Source: Erinaceus europaeus (taxonomy: Eukaryota > Chordata > Mammalia > Eulipotyphla > Erinaceidae). From it: DNA of 64,000 nt. The position numbers and the translations under genes were made by a program. The DNA lies in contig NC_080168.1 in assembly GCF_950295315.1 (NCBI RefSeq), positions 63,449,838 to 63,513,837 of the forward strand, in the 5' to 3' direction. Every line of letters begins with the position of its first letter. The stretch's first letter is position 1. The notes under the pieces are model-generated. The model made no database searches, was not told where the DNA came from, and was given only the letters and a program-made list of their open reading frames with translations. This document shows positions 55,467 through 64,000 of this stretch, piece after piece.

Positions 55467-55822
55467 TGGGAGTCGGGCGGTGGCGCAGTGGGTTAAGCGC
55501 GTGTGGCGCAAAGCGCAGGGAACGGCGTAAGGATCCCGGTTCGAGCCCCCGGCTCCCCACCTGCAGGGGAGTCACTTCACGGGCGGTGAAGCAAGTCTGC
55601 AGGTGTCTATCTTTCTCTCCCCTCTTTCTGTCTTCTCCTCCTCTCTCCATTTCTCTCTGTCCTATCCAACAACAAAGCAACGTCAACAATGGCAATAATA
55701 ACTGCAACGAGGCTGCAACAACTAGGGCAACAAAAAAGGGGAAAAAATGGCCTCCAGGAGCAGTGGATTCATGGTGCAGGCACCGAGCCCAGCAATAACC
55801 CTGGAGGAAAAAAAAAAAAAAA
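55467..55822 (+). mobile_element. SINE-A, long form, 15 bp TSD, best-preserved
   Basis: AAGAAGTGATCTGGA at 55452-55466 and 55823-55837. The A box TGGCGCAGTGG (55481-55491) fits the RNA polymerase III consensus fully, and the B box GGTTCGAGCCC (55538-55548) fits except one base. CpGs are largely intact and the A tail is pure, so it looks recent. It may keep promoter function. Confidence 0.92.
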
Positions 55823-56267
55823 AAGAAGTGATCTGGAAGTGATAGGAGGCTTCAAAGTGATCCCAGGGAAGGAAAGTGGGGCAGCCTGTTGCAGATGAGA
55901 GAGAGGTAAATTTAGGGCAGCCTAAAAGAAAGAACAACTAGAAATGCTAGAGATGAGACATGCCTTTCATGCAGTAAAATTTCAAGAAACAGCTAGGTGA
56001 CAATTTGGAATGGCTGTGGCATGCAGGCCTGAAGTTTATAGTGTGTAGTTAGCTCCTGCAGTCCCTCTCTATGCTGCACGGTAACCTCTGACTGAGAGAA
56101 CTATTGGGCATGGAGTTACTGTGTGACTCAGTACTGTAAGGTATGTAAGCAGCAGCCCTCTGAGTCCTTCTGAAATTTATCATCAGATACCAGTCTGGAG
56201 CTCATAAGTCTGTTAAGATGACAAGTCAGATACATACCTTCCCTGAAATACTATGTTAAACATATTA

Positions 56268-56312
56268 ATCACACACACACACACACAAAACAACAACAAC
56301 AACAACAAAACA
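56268..56312 (+). repeat. (CA)n(AAC)n microsatellite
   Basis: A short CA run followed by AACAACAACAAC. Confidence 0.9.
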
Positions 56313-56855
56313 ACACTGCTGTAACAATGGCAGAAAGTGTTTCCACATGAAATAACATTCGGGGGGTTGATGTCGCAATCTTTCAAAGTCTGGAAAGTAA
56401 CTAAAAGTTCATTAAAAATAAAGGACAAACAAGCATGTATTTGAGACGTAATGATTTAGAAAATATTTCTATCATTCAAATACAAGTATGGACTTTACAT
56501 ATATTAATCAGATGCATTTCATTCACTCCCTATTACTAGAAGCCAAGTATGCAGATAATAAGAGTATTAAGCATGAAACAAGTAAGCTGTAAAATCAGAG
56601 ACATGTTTTACTCTTATGATTTTCCACCCTACTTTGGTTCACTCAGTCACTAAATCTTAATCTTTGTTAGCATCTTATTATCTCTAAGAATCACAATAAG
56701 GCTGTTTGGAAACTTGCTAAGAGAGAGAGAGACATAAGGAGAGACAAAAGAGGTAAGATAAACACGTATGTCTTTCAAATGCATGTAGATAGATTGATGT
56801 TAAAGGCAGTCAAAGACCCTGATGATATAAGCAAGTCATAAAATACATGAGCTAG

Positions 56856-57003
56856 GGGTAGGGGTGGGGAGGTAGATAGCATAATGGTTATGCAAAGAGC
56901 CTCTTATGCCTGAGGCTCCCAAGACTCAGGTTCAATTTCCCATACCATCATAATCTAGAGCTGAGCAGTGCTCTAGTAAAATAAGTGAATAAATAAGTTA
57001 AAC
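56856..57003 (+). mobile_element. SINE-C, ~11 bp TSD
   Basis: ACATGAGCTAG at 56845-56855 and 57004-57014 flanks TAGATAGCATAATGGTTATG head, TGCCTGAGGCTCCCAAGAC core and GAGCAGTGCTCTAGTAAAAT end. Confidence 0.85.
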
Positions 57004-57679
57004 ACATGAGCTAGAAGTAGTTTGTACAGCAACCACGTTGAGAAGGATAACACCATTCGGAATTATGGGAGAAAGAGCCAGACAGAGCTGGAACACATTA
57101 CAAAGGTTCTTGGGCCCAGCTAAAGGAATCTGGTTTTTTGGGGATGACAAAGCTAGTGAGACAGCATGAGTAGGAAGGAGGGACCCTTGGGCTGCACTGT
57201 TCAGAGTAAGCAGGAAAACTCTGAGACTTGTGACTGGCACCGTCTCTGACTCGAGACAACCTTGGAGAAAAGGTAACTTGGGGTTAAGAGTTTTTTCTTT
57301 TCACTCTGGCCTGTCAAGTCACTTCAGGTTACAACTCATTAGCACCTGCTATTTGGGACTAAGTTTTCTCGGGAAACTTGGAGGCTTGCTTAGGAAATGT
57401 AGAAAACCATCTCTGCAGAGGGGAGTTGACTGGGTGATTATCATCTAGACAGAAAGGGGTATAGTGAGTGCAGGAGGAAGTCAACTCCGCAACTGTAGTT
57501 TGGCTGTTGCTGTTTTAAGAAGGAGCCACAAAAGGAGCCTGAATTTGAAACTGCTGTCACCACAAAAATTGTAGCTGTGTGGTCACAGACAAAGTACCCC
57601 AGAAGAGGTGGTTTCCCAGGCAAAATTGTAACCATGGTATTTATTGTGCTAGATACATAGACCTAGTAACTAGAAATAT

Positions 57680-57795
57680 AGGAGCCGGGAGAGAATGAAG
57701 CAGTAGAGCACAGGACTTGTACCACCTGACGCCCCAAGCTTAGTGCTCTAGTCTTGGTATCTCCGCTCCCTCTGATAAGTAACTCTTTAAAAATT
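57680..57795 (+). mobile_element. SINE-D-like
   Basis: GAGCCGGGAGAGAATGAAGC head, GACTTGTACCACCTGACGCC and ATCTCCGCTCCCTCTGATAA end. Confidence 0.45.
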
Positions 57796-59188
57796 CTATG
57801 GAAGCATCCAAAGCCCCCCCTATAATTAGCAACCCTATTCTAAACGTTTCCCTCAGCTAGAAAGCACAGTAATGCTTTGCCTACTTTATGTATGTGCTTC
57901 ATTGTATTTTTTAATGTGGTATGAACCATGTATTTGAGGCCCTCTGGATAGAGAGAAGACTGGAAGACCAAGGCTAGAGGCAATAGGAAACCCATCAGTT
58001 CCACAAGCCCATTTTCTAAAACTTACAAACATCTCAACAGGTAAGAAAGAAATGCCAGTGTCCAAGACATTCTACACTGGGTAGAGCCAAGATGTCATGT
58101 CTGAGGCAAGGCAGACACTGAGGGAGGCAGAGAGGATGACAGAAGGCTAGAGAAAGGAGAGAGAGCCTGACAGAGTGGAGCTGGGAGAGTGTAGTCAAAG
58201 AGAGCCAAACTGTCATGGTGGCCTCTCCCTTCCTGCACACCAGCCTTGCGAACTGTGAACTCTAAGGTGAGCTTCAGTTCTCCACAGAGGCCTCGATATA
58301 AAGAGAGCTCTGGGGCTGGAGGGACACAGGAGGATGGTTCTCAGCATGGCACTGCCTTCACTATGGCGTTGCACAGACAACTCTTCATGCCCCTCTCCAT
58401 CTCTGTCTCCCTCCCAGGGTAAGCCTATCTTTCTGGCCAGCCTGTCAGCTGGTTTTTCTGGTAGAACACGGAATATTCTAGAGGAAGCCAAGACTTCTGG
58501 TTTCAAGGCATTCCAGCTGCTCTCTTTCCAAAAGCCATCTCCAATCAGCTTCACGGCTATTTGTTAAAGGGGCATGTGGGCTGGCATGTTACAAAGAAAG
58601 CCTTCCCACGAGCGAATGAGAATTACACACCCATCATCCACAAGCCGCCCTTCTGAACTCACAAGAGACTGTAAAGATCGCATTGAGATGAACTTCACTC
58701 TGTTAAGGGGGAAAACGACTTTCTGCCAGATTGTTTTGTCTGTTGATATTTTCACCCCTGCCTACCTGTGTAAGAGTATTTAAAAAAAAAAAAAAAAAAG
58801 TCTGGCTCTACCTCCTATCTTCTTGCCCCTTGTCCCTTCTAACAGCAACTGTGCTATTAGAGTGGGTGGGGGAGCTTTTTCAAGGTGGATCACAGAAAAG
58901 TGTAAGATAAGAAGATGATGAAGCCAAGAAGTAGCAGGCTTTTTGCCTGGGACGAGGGATGCTCTTGCAGGAATAGGCCCGCACACTTTGGACATATGTG
59001 CGCACAATCTCCACATCTGCCTACAGTGTTCAAATGCCTCCTCACCACCCTTCAGTGTGCCTGCTGGATGCAAGTCACCCAGAAGGGCAAGGGGATCATT
59101 TCAGACTGGCAAGGTCACCACTACCTTAGTCTCTCAGACCAATGGCACTTGGACTCCAAGCCTGAAACCTCAAAGGAAAAGAAATCCT

Positions 59189-59459
59189 GGGAGTTGGGCG
59201 GTAGCGCAGCAGGTTAAGCACACATGGCGCAAGGACTGGCATAAGGATCCTGTTTCCAGCCCCCGGCTCTCCACCTGCAGGGGGGCCGCTTCACAAGCAG
59301 TGAAGCTGGTCTGCAGGTGTCTATCTTCCTCTCCCCGTCTTCCCCGCCTCTCTCCATTTCTCTCTGTCCTATTGAACAACAACAGCAGTAACAACAATAA
59401 CAAGGATGACAATAAAAGACAAGGGCAACAAAAGGGAAAATAAATATGTAAAAAAAGAA
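59189..59459 (+). mobile_element. SINE-A, short form, 9 bp TSD
   Basis: AGAAATCCT at 59180-59188 and 59460-59468. Head GGGAGTTGGGCGGTAGCGCA; the GCAAAGC segment after GGCGCAA is missing; tail GGGAAAATAAATATGTAAAA. Confidence 0.88.
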
Positions 59460-62218
59460 AGAAATCCTTGAAAGGGAATGAGATTCTCTGTCAACGTTTT
59501 CCCAGGACCTGCCCCCCGTTCAGCTTTAAAACCTGCACACCAACACAACCGATGATCCAGTTACTGACTGGAACAGGCCTCCATCTCAAGGCTCAACCAC
59601 AGGAACTCCCAAGAATTTTTGAGTTGAGGAAAAAAGAAACACGATGGAAGATCATCATAAACAATCCAGTTCTTGTGTGGCCTTTTCGATTTCTACCATG
59701 CTGACAGTTCAAGTTGTGGGGAGTCCAGGGGGATGGAGGTGGGGGGAATGGCTCTGAGAGGAAATGACAGGGGTGGCCAGGTCTATAACTAGATCTAAAT
59801 TTGCTCAATAATTGAGACTTTATTGCTCCATGCTGGAGGTTTAAATTTGAAACCCAGATTTCCTTCAAACAACAGAGAGATAAGTGGAAGCATATTGACA
59901 GAATAACTAAATAACCAAGTCGACTCAAACCATTTCCAGACTGTGTCGAATGCGGCACTCTGCCCAAGTGATCACGCGGGGTTGTGCAAGTTCAGAAAAT
60001 AGTGGGACTCTATTTAGTGAGACAATACAGACCTGTTCTGCTCTAGACAGCCTTCTTACTTATCAGCAGTAGAAACCCAGAGGTAGCCTGCCCCTTAGCC
60101 AACATAAAGAGCAGAACTCTGGAGCGTGTTTGATGGAAGGAGCTTCTGGAAGCATATTGTAAACATTCCTTGGCCAGCCCGCATCTGCATTTGCTTTTAG
60201 CTTCTGTACATGATAAAGAAGAGCACTGCTTGGCATAATTCTTCCACCTAAAAGACCAATCACTCCAAGTGGTGCCAGTGTGTTTGATGTCCCAGAGAGC
60301 AAATGACAGGTATTAGCCAAAGCAAATTGACTCAACAACACAGCCTGCTGGGAGGGAATGCATTTGTTTGAAAACAATCGTTCATTTCTGAAGTGCATTC
60401 CCAGCCAGTGAAAGGGGTGGAACTAAGAGTGGGGAAGCTTCTAGTTTCAGACCCCAAGGGCCCAAGCAGCCCAGCTTCCTGTGTCTCCACTTAAGTGAGA
60501 GCCTCATTTTCAGAACAGGCCCCCTTGAGGGCACAGAAATGAAAAGCTGCTTCTGAGTGGAACAATTTCTGCTGAACTGGCCAGTGAGAGGAAATTTCTG
60601 TTGGGGGTGGAGGGTGTCACAGTCCAGGAGCTGTGGTTCAGCAACCCCCTCCCCAGCTCTAGCAAGAGGGTACACAGGCACACAGGAGCAGGCCATGGGC
60701 CGAGGAACCCCAAGGGGAAAGCTTCTGAATTGCCCCTTCCCAAGCAGCCCAGAGCCTCCAATTAGGGTCATTGGCCCCTAAGCTCATAAGGTACAGCTCT
60801 TCCCAGAACCCACAGGCTGGCCTGTGCACACCCATCCAGACTGGCGCCTGCAGAGCTGGCAGCCTACGCTTCCCAGCCTCTCTTCCCCATTCCCTCCCTG
60901 AACCTCCATCCCTGATGGTGCCCAGGCAGACATAATGAGCAGTAAGAACAGCCAGAGTCTTGGCCAGGTTCTGTCCCACACCATGCCCCAGGAGTGGGAT
61001 GAGAAAGCAAAGTGCTCGGTGCTTATTTAAGAGTAAGAGGGCTTACCCAGAACCCATGTTTATAAAGTCACTTGCTCTTTTGATAAAGGTCTGCTTTGCA
61101 AATGGCGTCTAGGAAGAAATAAAGTCTCATTAAAATAGCACTTGTCTGTTTTGTTTTCGCTTAGTTTGCTGAGTTCTAACGAGGAGAGGACATAGTCAGA
61201 ATCTTTGCAGACACCCGTCACGAAGAAGTAAGAAATTATACCCATGTGCCATTAAGCTTACTATAAACCATTAACCACCCCCTCTAATAAGGTGATAGTG
61301 ATATGAAATGAAATAATATAGGAAAATAAATGCAGATCAGCAGATATGGATGAGCCAAGATGGAGGCACACTGGACATGTCCAGCATCAGTTCTGGAATG
61401 CCTGTTTTTGTCCCTGAAAATATACTCCTGTCTTTCCTGGCTATCCCCTAAGCTGGGACTCCCTCCCTGCCATCAACCACTCTCATCCAGATTCTCAGTG
61501 ACAATTTCCCCAGGCCTCACAACTGTGTCTGCACACTGGGAGTCTCCCTTCTGCTTCTTTTGTTAAGAATGTATAAGGTTCAGAAGTATTTCTGTTAGGA
61601 ACAGTGTAACAGGACTCAGCTCTGATAGTGCAGCTTCTTGATTTTATATTCAATATATCATTTTCCTATTGTGCAAATAACTGCAGTCACAAACTTATCT
61701 GTTTTGAAGTACTTTCAAGTTTATGGGAAGAGCTACCAAAATCATATGGAGATGCTACAGCACCCTCTGCCCTGCCGTGTTAGAGTCACAAAGTTTGCTA
61801 CATTTGCTCCTCTCCCATTCTCATGGCATGTATATCTTCTATCTTTCCTGAAAAATTTAAGAGTCCCAGAAATCATGACCCTTTAACCTTCAATTCGTCA
61901 GCAACATTTGAGAGGAAACAAAGTACATTCTCTCACATAAGCACAGCACAGTAACAAAATTTAGAAACTTAAAAAAAAATTATGAACCAAAATTCTAAGC
62001 TCAGTGTGAATTTTCCTAAAATATTAAAGCCTGGGCAGTGTATGACATCTATTGATGTATCTCTGGAAGCTTCTGTGGTAAAACAGAGAAGCAGGCTTTC
62101 ACCCTCAGCCTGTGGCAAGGTCCCACCTAGTGTACACATCTCAGCAAGCATGAGCTGAATTCTCAGCTCGTCTCAAGCTCAACCAATCAGGTGACAGCTT
62201 TTCCCCAAACAGTCTTAC

Positions 62219-62369
62219 CTCCATCTTGAAATTTGCTCAGTCTCTCCAAATACGATGATATGGGGACCTGTACAATATCAAGGATGGCTAGCAGTGTCCT
62301 CGTGAGCCTGAGGAGCTCACTAAAGCTGTAGAACCCAAAGTATATAAGGTTCCGAGCCAAGTGGACCAC
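62219..62369 (-). CDS. ITPR2: ITPR2 exon 2 of window (151 bp)
   Basis: The exon begins in frame with VVHLARNL and runs through [18 protein letters not shown] and [12 protein letters not shown] to SKFQDG. It ends after the first base of a glycine codon that exon 3 completes 20 kb away. The acceptor is CTCCTCAG and the donor is GTAAGA. Hydrophobic helices typical of the IP3R solenoid are evident. The join gives FQDGGNNVM, as expected for ITPR2, so no exon is missing across the long intron. Confidence 0.95.
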
Positions 62370-63312
62370 CTGAGGAGAAAATGGGAGGAGGAAAGGATGG
62401 AAGCAATGAAGAAAAATATTAGGAATGGAAATAGTGGGCTTTTTTTTTTAAATGATTATTATCTAAATCAGTCCAGGTATCTCTAAACTTTGTGATTCTT
62501 TTACATGCAGGATATTATCCATGAAATGTATCCAGGCATGTTTGTCCCTTCTATAGCTGTGTTCTTCTGGATGCCACAAGTTATATGAGGTATAAGAGTC
62601 AGCTTCCATGATGAGGTTAGTGCATTTGTGGTCTCCTTATACGTGGCACTAAGGACACTGACTGCCAGTGGAATGACGTCACTTTTAAGATCAGCTAAGA
62701 GAAGATAAGAGCTCCCACCTCACTCACTGGCTCTGTGGGAACCCAGACACCCTGTCATAAGGACCTTGCCAACCGAAGGTCAAGTGATGAGAACAAGACG
62801 TGTCAATAGCCAGCACAGAAGCACGTCTGTGGAGATGGAGAAAAGGCATTGTAACACAAACTATGAGAAACTACTTTTGTTCACCAAATGCAATAAAGTT
62901 TACACAAATCAATAATATTTTTTTAAAGTGCAGGAAAACTGCCATTAACAGACTAGTCCAAGCAATATATACTTGGGGGGAGGTTGGGGGGGTGGGAGAT
63001 GGTTCACCCAGAAGAGCGTACCCCCTCTGCCTTTCACTCTCTATCTAGGAGAAAATAGAAGTCTGCTGGGAGAGGTTTGATCATGCAGGTAAGAAGCCCT
63101 ACTGAAGCTCTTGAAGCAAGAAAAAACAAACAGACTTTGAAGTCCTGGTCTCAATCAACAACAGAGGAGAATCACACCTGCATGAACTTACTGGCCCAAA
63201 CACCAAAACATCCTGCTCGCAGGAAAGAGACCTTTATGCTCAACATGGTTGGTTTTTGAGAGGAAAAGCTGAGCAGCTCCATGAATGGATGAATCCTTTC
63301 AGAAACAAATAC
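62370..63312 (-). other. ITPR2 intron 1-2 (943 bp)
   Basis: A short, mostly unique intron. A degraded SINE-D head sits at about 62975-63060, next to a G-rich run. I see no exon or other gene. Confidence 0.85.
62975..63060 (+). mobile_element. SINE-D fragment
   Basis: GTGGGAGATGGTTCACCCAG head, then directly CCTTTCACTCTCTATCTAGG; the middle is deleted. Confidence 0.45.
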
Positions 63313-63457
63313 CTCGAATGTCAGCTTGTTTTTCTCTTTATCCCCGAAAGGGAAGGGCTGGTTTACAACTTCTTTCAAGTACTCTTCCACAAACTCCATC
63401 GTCAGTGCGAATTTCCTCTTCATGTCGTTTCTGGAGGAGTCTGTGATAGAGTCATAT
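63313..63457 (-). CDS. ITPR2: ITPR2 exon 1 of window (145 bp)
   Basis: The exon encodes 48 codons from [10 protein letters not shown] to EKNKLTFE, including the [12 protein letters not shown] helix and the [13 protein letters not shown] motif shared by IP3 receptors. It starts one base before the Y codon; that base completes an R codon split with the upstream exon, which is outside the window. The acceptor is CTGCAG and the donor is GTATTT after GAG. Variants at the first residues cannot be judged because the preceding exon is missing. Confidence 0.95.
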
Positions 63458-63629
63458 CTGCAGGGATAGGAGAGTGAGTTCAATTGTAATCATATCACAA
63501 AGTGCAAAGACTAGCCTCCTGGCTTTGCATGTCTGGGGGGTCAGTTCACAGACCTTTCTTTTGCCCTCATCTGTAAAATAGGGCTGGTGTGAAATATCAT
63601 CTAAAGCACTCAATTTATTTTTCATTTCT

Positions 63630-63798
63630 TTTTTTTTCCATTTTATTTTACTTATTATTGTTGTTGTTGTTTTGCCAAAACTGTTTGTTCAGTTCTAGCT
63701 TACAGGAAGAGGTACAGGGGATTAAGCCTGGAACTTGGGAGTCTCAAACATGAGAGTCTCCTTGTAATAACCACTATGCTCTCTCCCCCTACAGCATT
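63630..63798 (-). mobile_element. SINE-C, minus strand
   Basis: T-rich start, TTGTTGTTGTTGTTTTGCC, reversed core GGAACTTGGGAGTCTCAAAC and head AATAACCACTATGCTCTCTC. Confidence 0.7.
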
Positions 63799-63877
63799 CA
63801 CTTTTGACTCTGCTTTCTAGGAAAATGTTTTGATTATCAAAGAGCAAGGTTTTTACTCTCCAAGAAAGAAGTATCTT

Positions 63878-64000
63878 CTGGGCCAGGATATAGCTCAAAG
63901 GGTAGAGTATATGCCTTGCTGTGTGCGAGATCTGTGTCCCAGCCCCAACAGTATATGAGAGCAACATGAGTAGCGGAGTTTTGCTATGGTGTATCCCCTT
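63878..64000 (+). mobile_element. SINE-D, runs off the window
   Basis: GGGCCAGGATATAGCTCAAA head, GGGTAGAGTATATGCCTTGC and CCAGCCCCAACAGTATATGA. Confidence 0.65.

Larger units (their letters stand above)
42142..62218 (-). other. ITPR2 intron 2-3 (20,077 bp)
   Basis: This is the longest intron, with no coding sequence recognised. Repeats fill much of 42.3-44.4, 45.8-47.1, 48.0-48.4, 50.1-54.6 and 55.0-57.8 kb. Repeat-poor stretches with nothing I can name are 42960-43690, 44430-45777, 47087-48000, 48362-50090, 52490-53060, 53530-54075, 55838-56845, 57800-59180 and especially 59470-62218, which may be old unique sequence able to hold regulatory elements. Confidence 0.85.
5104..63457 (-). other. 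ITPR2: ITPR2 gene, partial: 15 internal coding exons
   Basis: ITPR2 encodes the type 2 IP3 receptor, a tetrameric calcium-release channel of the endoplasmic reticulum opened by IP3 and calcium. Fifteen minus-strand blocks join into one frame of 2186 nt with matching phases at every junction and GT-AG introns of 108 bp to 20 kb. Paralogue assignment rests on type-2-like peptides: [49 protein letters not shown] and [13 protein letters not shown]. These differ from ITPR1 and ITPR3 as I know them. The segment is the cytosolic helical solenoid, including the second RIH domain. The IP3-binding core and MIR domains (5' side) and the transmembrane pore (3' side) are outside the window. No frameshift or stop was seen, so the locus looks functional. 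The promoter, UTRs and gene ends are not here. Confidence 0.96.
63458..64000 (-). other. Intron upstream of exon 1 (partial)
   Basis: This is intronic sequence entering the window. It holds a minus-strand SINE-C copy (about 63630-63798) and the start of a SINE-D (63878 onward). The rest, 63464-63629, shows nothing recognisable. Confidence 0.8.

Noticed and set aside
55467..55560. tRNA-like A and B boxes at SINE heads
   Set aside because: These belong to tRNA-derived SINEs; no complete cloverleaf or discrete tRNA gene was seen at this or other SINE heads.
58943..59443. 166-codon open frame, plus strand, longest in the window
   Set aside because: Its last two thirds translate a SINE-A insertion; the rest has no recognisable protein.
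1..64000. A novel multi-gene or defence-type system
   Set aside because: The whole window is explained as exons and introns of one vertebrate signalling gene plus retroelements; nothing suggests an operon, prophage, integron or other such system.

Overview
The window is mammalian nuclear DNA, almost certainly from a hedgehog (Erinaceus or a close relative). Two things point there. The introns are packed with tRNA-derived SINEs of the kind I associate with the hedgehog ERI families (heads near GGCGGTAGCGCAGCGGGTTA, B box GGTTCGAGCCCC). There are also many 5'-truncated L1 3' ends with an unusual 3' UTR. The species call rests on recognition of these repeats and has not been searched.

The one gene I can support is an internal segment of ITPR2, the type 2 inositol 1,4,5-trisphosphate receptor, on the minus strand. 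Fifteen consecutive coding exons lie between 63457 (5' side) and 5104 (3' side). Together they give 2186 nt, about 728 codons, with GT-AG introns, matching phases and no stop. By recalled alignment to the family they cover roughly residues 820 to 1550 of about 2700. This is the cytosolic helical (armadillo-like) solenoid between the IP3-binding core and the C-terminal channel, and it includes the second RIH (RYDR_ITPR) domain in exons 9 to 11. Exons are numbered 1 to 15 here only for this window; the first and last exons of the real gene lie outside.

Layout from high to low coordinates: exons 1-2 (63.4-62.2 kb), a 20 kb intron, exons 3-7 (42.1-32.7 kb), a 10.4 kb intron, exons 8-13 (22.3-14.2 kb), a 7.3 kb intron with a 200-N assembly gap (10174-10373), exons 14-15 (6.8-5.1 kb), then 5.1 kb of intron.

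The rest is intron. I use working labels for the SINEs. SINE-A has a GGCGGTAGCGCAGCGG-type head, in a short form and in a long form with a 3' extension ending near CAGCAATAACCCTGGAGG. SINE-B is related, with a GGGCTGGGTGGTGGC-type head. SINE-C has a TAGCATAATGG A box and a TGCCTGAGGCTC core. SINE-D is older, with a GATAGCTCACC head. About 60 copies lie on the plus strand (antisense to ITPR2) against about 23 on the minus strand. Many have perfect 9 to 19 bp target-site duplications. L1 material is limited to 3' ends; the best copy (45793-47071) has a 15 bp duplication.

I found no second gene, RNA gene, CRISPR array or novel multi-gene system. The points worth a second look are a chimeric L1 3' UTR, a composite SINE seen twice, a 24 bp perfect fold-back, a run of eight frame-neutral ITPR2 exons, SINE-derived splice-acceptor-like sites, and a CpG-rich unidentified stretch in the 10.4 kb intron.
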